From Candidatus Rokuibacteriota bacterium (GTDB taxonomy: Bacteria; Methylomirabilota; Methylomirabilia; Rokubacteriales; CSP1-6), in NCBI GenBank assembly GCA_003221635.1, contig QHSR01000259.1:8550-52053 (forward strand): 43,504 nt of DNA, written 5' to 3'. The translations under genes were made by a program, and so were the position numbers. Below the pieces are notes generated by a model. The model saw only the letters and a program-made list of their open reading frames with translations, made no database searches and was not told the DNA's origin. Positions 41,614 to 43,504 of the stretch are shown piece by piece (within the stretch, counting starts at the first letter, position 1; each line of letters starts with the position of its first letter).

Positions 41614-41871
41614 CTAGGCGTGCGCCCAGACCTTCCGCTGGGCCACGAGCACAATGACCGCCCCGACGAAGGCGACGAACACCGTCGGGAAGAGCCCCCC
41701 GCCCGCGGAGACGCCCAGGGCCCGGAAGATCGAGCCCCCCACGACGCTCCCGGCCAGACCGAGCACCATATCCCCAACCAACCCGTATCCTCCACCCTCC
41801 ATCACGAACCCGGCCAGCCAGCCAGCAAGCAACCCCACGACCACCCACGAGACGAACATTCCGAACTCCAT
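41614..41871 (-). CDS. GlsB/YeaQ/YmgE family stress-response membrane protein
   Basis: The 85-residue protein matches the transglycosylase-associated (YeaQ/GlsB) family: FVSWVVVGLLAGWLAGFVM, DMVLGLAGSVVGGSIFRALG and PTVFVAFVGAVIVLVAQRKV, giving three hydrophobic helices. It is an inner-membrane protein often raised in envelope stress. AAGGAGG precedes ATG at 41871. It is same-strand and upstream of groES, and a shared stress transcript is possible. The next upstream sequence is a GC hairpin, then the AT-rich patch. Confidence 0.88.
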   Translation of the reverse strand: MEFGMFVSWVVVGLLAGWLAGFVMEGGGYGLVGDMVLGLAGSVVGGSIFRALGVSAGGGLFPTVFVAFVGAVIVLVAQRKVWAHA

Positions 41872-41934
41872 GATCCGTCCTCCTTCTCCGGGGGCGGGGA
41901 GCGTTGGCCTGCGCCTCCCCGTCGCGATTCTCGC

Positions 41935-41995
41935 TTGACTTGATCTCGATATCATAATATAAAATATATGTCAATTATAATTAATATAAGTCTAG
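41935..41995 (-). promoter_or_regulatory. AT-rich patch containing a probable promoter for the glsB-like gene
   Basis: About 60 bp are mostly A/T in a very GC-rich genome. On the minus strand, TTGACA (41974-41969) is a perfect -35. A weak -10 (TATCGA) lies 17 bp away at 41951-41946; TATGAT is closer but gives a 12-bp spacer. Flanking A/T runs could act as an UP element. The glsB-like ATG is about 75 bp downstream. Confidence 0.5.
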
Positions 41996-42079
41996 ACGGC
42001 CAGGCGCGAGCGTTCGGTCAGCCGGGCTGTTCGTGAAGTCGGTGGTCGTCGGGCGGTGACTGTTCTCAGGAGGTGCTCC

Positions 42080-42418
42080 GTGCGCAAAGTGACGCGTGCT
42101 CTTGTTGGCGCCATCGTGGCGAGCCTTGTCGCGGCAGCGGTCGGCGTGTATGCCCAGACGGCGACGGAGGCCGATTTCGCCGCCTGCAATACGGCGGCGC
42201 AAGCCGCCATGAAGGCGGGCACCGCCACTCCGACGACCAAGGACTACGTGCGCGTGGAGTCAGCCCGGACGGACAGCGCCGCGACGTGGACCACGTGGGT
42301 CGGGCCGATCAGCATGGAGTCCTCGGATCCCCAGCTTATTGGGATGGCGACAGCTGGGATCACGGACGCCGCGTATCAGGCGAAATATCGCACGTGCATG
42401 CGACGGAATGGATTCTGA
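42080..42418 (+). CDS. Small exported protein of unknown function
   Basis: The 112-residue protein starts at GTG 42080 after AGGAGG. It has a signal peptide (RKVTRALVGAIVASLVAAAV, cleavage near GVYAQ) and a mature part with a Cys near each end (DFAACNTAAQAAM and YRTCMRRNGF). The pair could form a disulfide. An ESSDPQLIGMATAGITDAAY segment leads to the end. It is probably periplasmic; no family was recognised. Confidence 0.7.
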   Translation: MRKVTRALVGAIVASLVAAAVGVYAQTATEADFAACNTAAQAAMKAGTATPTTKDYVRVESARTDSAATWTTWVGPISMESSDPQLIGMATAGITDAAYQAKYRTCMRRNGF

Positions 42419-42721
42419 GAAGACTCGGGCGTAAGCGCGAAGCGGGCCTCGAGTACCAGCGTGATACCGAGAGGACCGTAACAGCGATCGGCGGGAATGG
42501 GCAGCGGGAGGCGACTCGGCGGTGGTGTCTGTCGACGACACGGTCGGTGTGACCTACCCGGGAAGCACCGGGCATACAAGCCCAGGGTTTGCCAGAAGCA
42601 CCGCCGGCAACGTGTCGGGAAGCGTGAACGAGCTGACTGACGGGACGGTCCGCTCGGTGGACGCCGCCACGAGAGCTGGAATGGCTCCATATCGGGAACC
42701 CCGGTTCAGGAGGTTTTGTCA
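42419..42721. other. 303-bp stretch without a convincing gene
   Basis: Reading frames here are short, lack ribosome-binding sites and look like shadows. No hairpin with a T-run, tRNA or strong repeat is seen. The right end carries the ribosome-binding site AGGAGG for the gene at 42722. Confidence 0.6.
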
Positions 42722-43072
42722 ATGAAGCCAGAGACGGCAGCGAAGATGAAGTATGGAGTTTGGGGCCTGATTTGTGGCGCAGTCATCGCGATGATCATCG
42801 GCTTTGCGTGGGGTGGCTGGACAACCTCCGGCACTACCCAAACGATGACCAAAGAGGCGGTCTTGGCGAGTCAGGCAGCGATCTGCGTCGCCCAATTTAT
42901 GAAGCAACCGAACCATGAAGCGAAACTCAAAGAACTCGAGGCAGTAAGTAGCTGGCAGAGAGCTGAAGTCATTGAAAAAGGTGGCTGGGATAAGATGCCC
43001 GGGCAAACAAAGGCTGGCTACGCTGTAGCCCGAGCATGCGTCGATGGGCTTGAACTTCTTTTCAAGAAATGA
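42722..43072 (+). CDS. Single-pass membrane protein of unknown function
   Basis: The 116-residue protein has a polar N terminus (KPETAAKMKYGVWG), a helix (LICGAVIAMIIGFAWGGW) and a soluble part with TKEAVLASQAAICVAQFMKQ, RAEVIEKGGWDKMPG and a C-terminal ARACVDGLELLFKK. Cys pairs may form a disulfide in the periplasm if the tail is exported. AGGAGG precedes the ATG. It is more AT-rich than its neighbours. Similar proteins seem common in soil bacteria, a recollection not tested here. Confidence 0.75.
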   Translation: MKPETAAKMKYGVWGLICGAVIAMIIGFAWGGWTTSGTTQTMTKEAVLASQAAICVAQFMKQPNHEAKLKELEAVSSWQRAEVIEKGGWDKMPGQTKAGYAVARACVDGLELLFKK

Positions 43073-43200
43073 GAACGGTACGTGCTCGTGAGCTTTGCCG
43101 CGCACTGAAGGACGTAGGTCTTCGTCCGACCGCCTTCCCAGATCCACCCACACAGTGCGGCGACCCCTCGCCGCTAGTGCGCACCATCACGCCGCGCTGA
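43069..43200 (+). CDS. Possible small coupled ORF
   Basis: ATG at 43069 overlaps the stop of the preceding gene (ATGA) and opens a 43-residue frame (MRTVRARELCRALKDVGLRP, then TAFPDPPTQCGDPS). No independent ribosome-binding site or family is seen, so this could be noise. The overlap is the only argument. Confidence 0.3.
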   Translation: MRTVRARELCRALKDVGLRPTAFPDPPTQCGDPSPLVRTITPR

Positions 43201-43219
43201 GGCGCCTGGAGGACCAGCC

Positions 43220-43477
43220 ATGAGCACCACGACAGTGTCGCAGCGCGTGGCGCAGTTCCTCCGGGATCATCGCCGCTACTGCGCGTATTGCGACAAGTGC
43301 ATTGCGAAGGAACTCAGGCTCGGGGCGGGCAAGAATCGCACGATAGCGCGAAACGTGACTTCGGTGCTCGCTGAGACGGATGAGTTCCGACGCGGGCCCG
43401 GGATCTGTTGCAAATGCGGCGAGCATCGCCTCGTCACACACCGTCGCCTAAGCGGCTCGAGGCGATTCCGCGACTGA
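43220..43477 (+). CDS. Small protein with two zinc-binding-like Cys clusters
   Basis: The 85-residue protein has CAYCDKCIAKEL near residue 21 and CCKCGEHRLV near residue 63, a pattern like a small zinc ribbon or treble clef. Between them is a basic helical segment (LGAGKNRTIARNVTSVLAET). GGAGGACC precedes the ATG. It could bind nucleic acid, but this is inference. It lies 16 bp before another gene start at the window's edge. Confidence 0.7.
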   Translation: MSTTTVSQRVAQFLRDHRRYCAYCDKCIAKELRLGAGKNRTIARNVTSVLAETDEFRRGPGICCKCGEHRLVTHRRLSGSRRFRD

Positions 43478-43492
43478 GGAATAGGAGGCGTA

Positions 43493-43504
43493 ATGACCGA
43501 GCAG
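43493..43504 (+). CDS. Start of a gene running off the right edge
   Basis: AGGAGGCGTA precedes ATG at 43493, which begins MTEQ before the window ends. The strong ribosome-binding site makes this a credible start; nothing more can be said. Confidence 0.5.

Overview
The window is GC-rich bacterial chromosomal DNA. It encodes type IV pilus minor pilins, lipoproteins and Sec signal peptides, so the host probably has a Gram-negative-type envelope. The mix of flavin-dependent luciferase-like oxidoreductases, a molybdenum hydroxylase large subunit, MmgE/PrpD, IlvD/Edd, cobalt-type nitrile hydratase and a lone branched-chain-amino-acid-type binding protein resembles uncultured soil lineages such as Candidatus Rokubacteria/Methylomirabilota. 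That placement is inference from gene content only. No complete insertion sequence, prophage or CRISPR array was found.

Layout. 1-7.4 kb: a partial beta-propeller gene, a VOC protein with a promoter that suggests leaderless translation, a secreted subtilisin-type protease, a lone ABC binding protein with an LVIVD-repeat protein, a DUF1028 protein and a DUF4124 protein. 7.4-13.4 kb: a tightly packed minus-strand operon fimT/gspH-pilV-pilW-pilX-pilY1-TPR with a repeated TGTCAC/GTGACA motif upstream. 13.5-17.3 kb: a scarred tRNA region with a broken DUF3604 gene, tRNA-Ser(GCT), a tRNA-Arg-like 5' fragment, a secreted beta-helix protein, intact tRNA-Arg(ACG) and a copy of that tRNA's 3' end. tadA follows, and its product edits tRNA-Arg(ACG).

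17.8-31.8 kb is a catabolic block. A likely six-gene minus-strand run (25478 down to 21212) encodes an alpha/beta hydrolase, nitrile hydratase beta and alpha subunits, their accessory protein, an HSL-type esterase and a flavin/F420-dependent oxidoreductase. Diverging from it are an SDR, a methyltransferase and a CoxL-like subunit; the gap between the two units holds a 175-bp element with 42-bp perfect inverted arms. Other genes here are a second oxidoreductase with a hydrolase, MmgE/PrpD and an IlvD/Edd dehydratase. 31.8-36.2 kb: uncharacterised small genes, lipoproteins, a formyl-THF hydrolase-like protein and an IS256-type transposase remnant.

36.4-41.9 kb is a conserved housekeeping block: two tRNA-Ser genes, a large Alu-containing SRP RNA, dnaX, ybaB/ebfC and recR, converging on groEL and groES. 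The groES gene looks broken by a short internal deletion with a frameshift. 41.6-43.5 kb: a GlsB/YeaQ-type membrane protein, an unusually AT-rich patch and several small uncharacterised proteins.

The signals most worth checking are the groES lesion, the dnaX ribosome-binding site lying inside the SRP RNA, the 42-bp-arm inverted repeat, the 48-bp repeat found in two gene-to-gene gaps, the tRNA-Arg fragments on both sides of the intact gene, and a symmetric divergent promoter apparently driving two leaderless genes.
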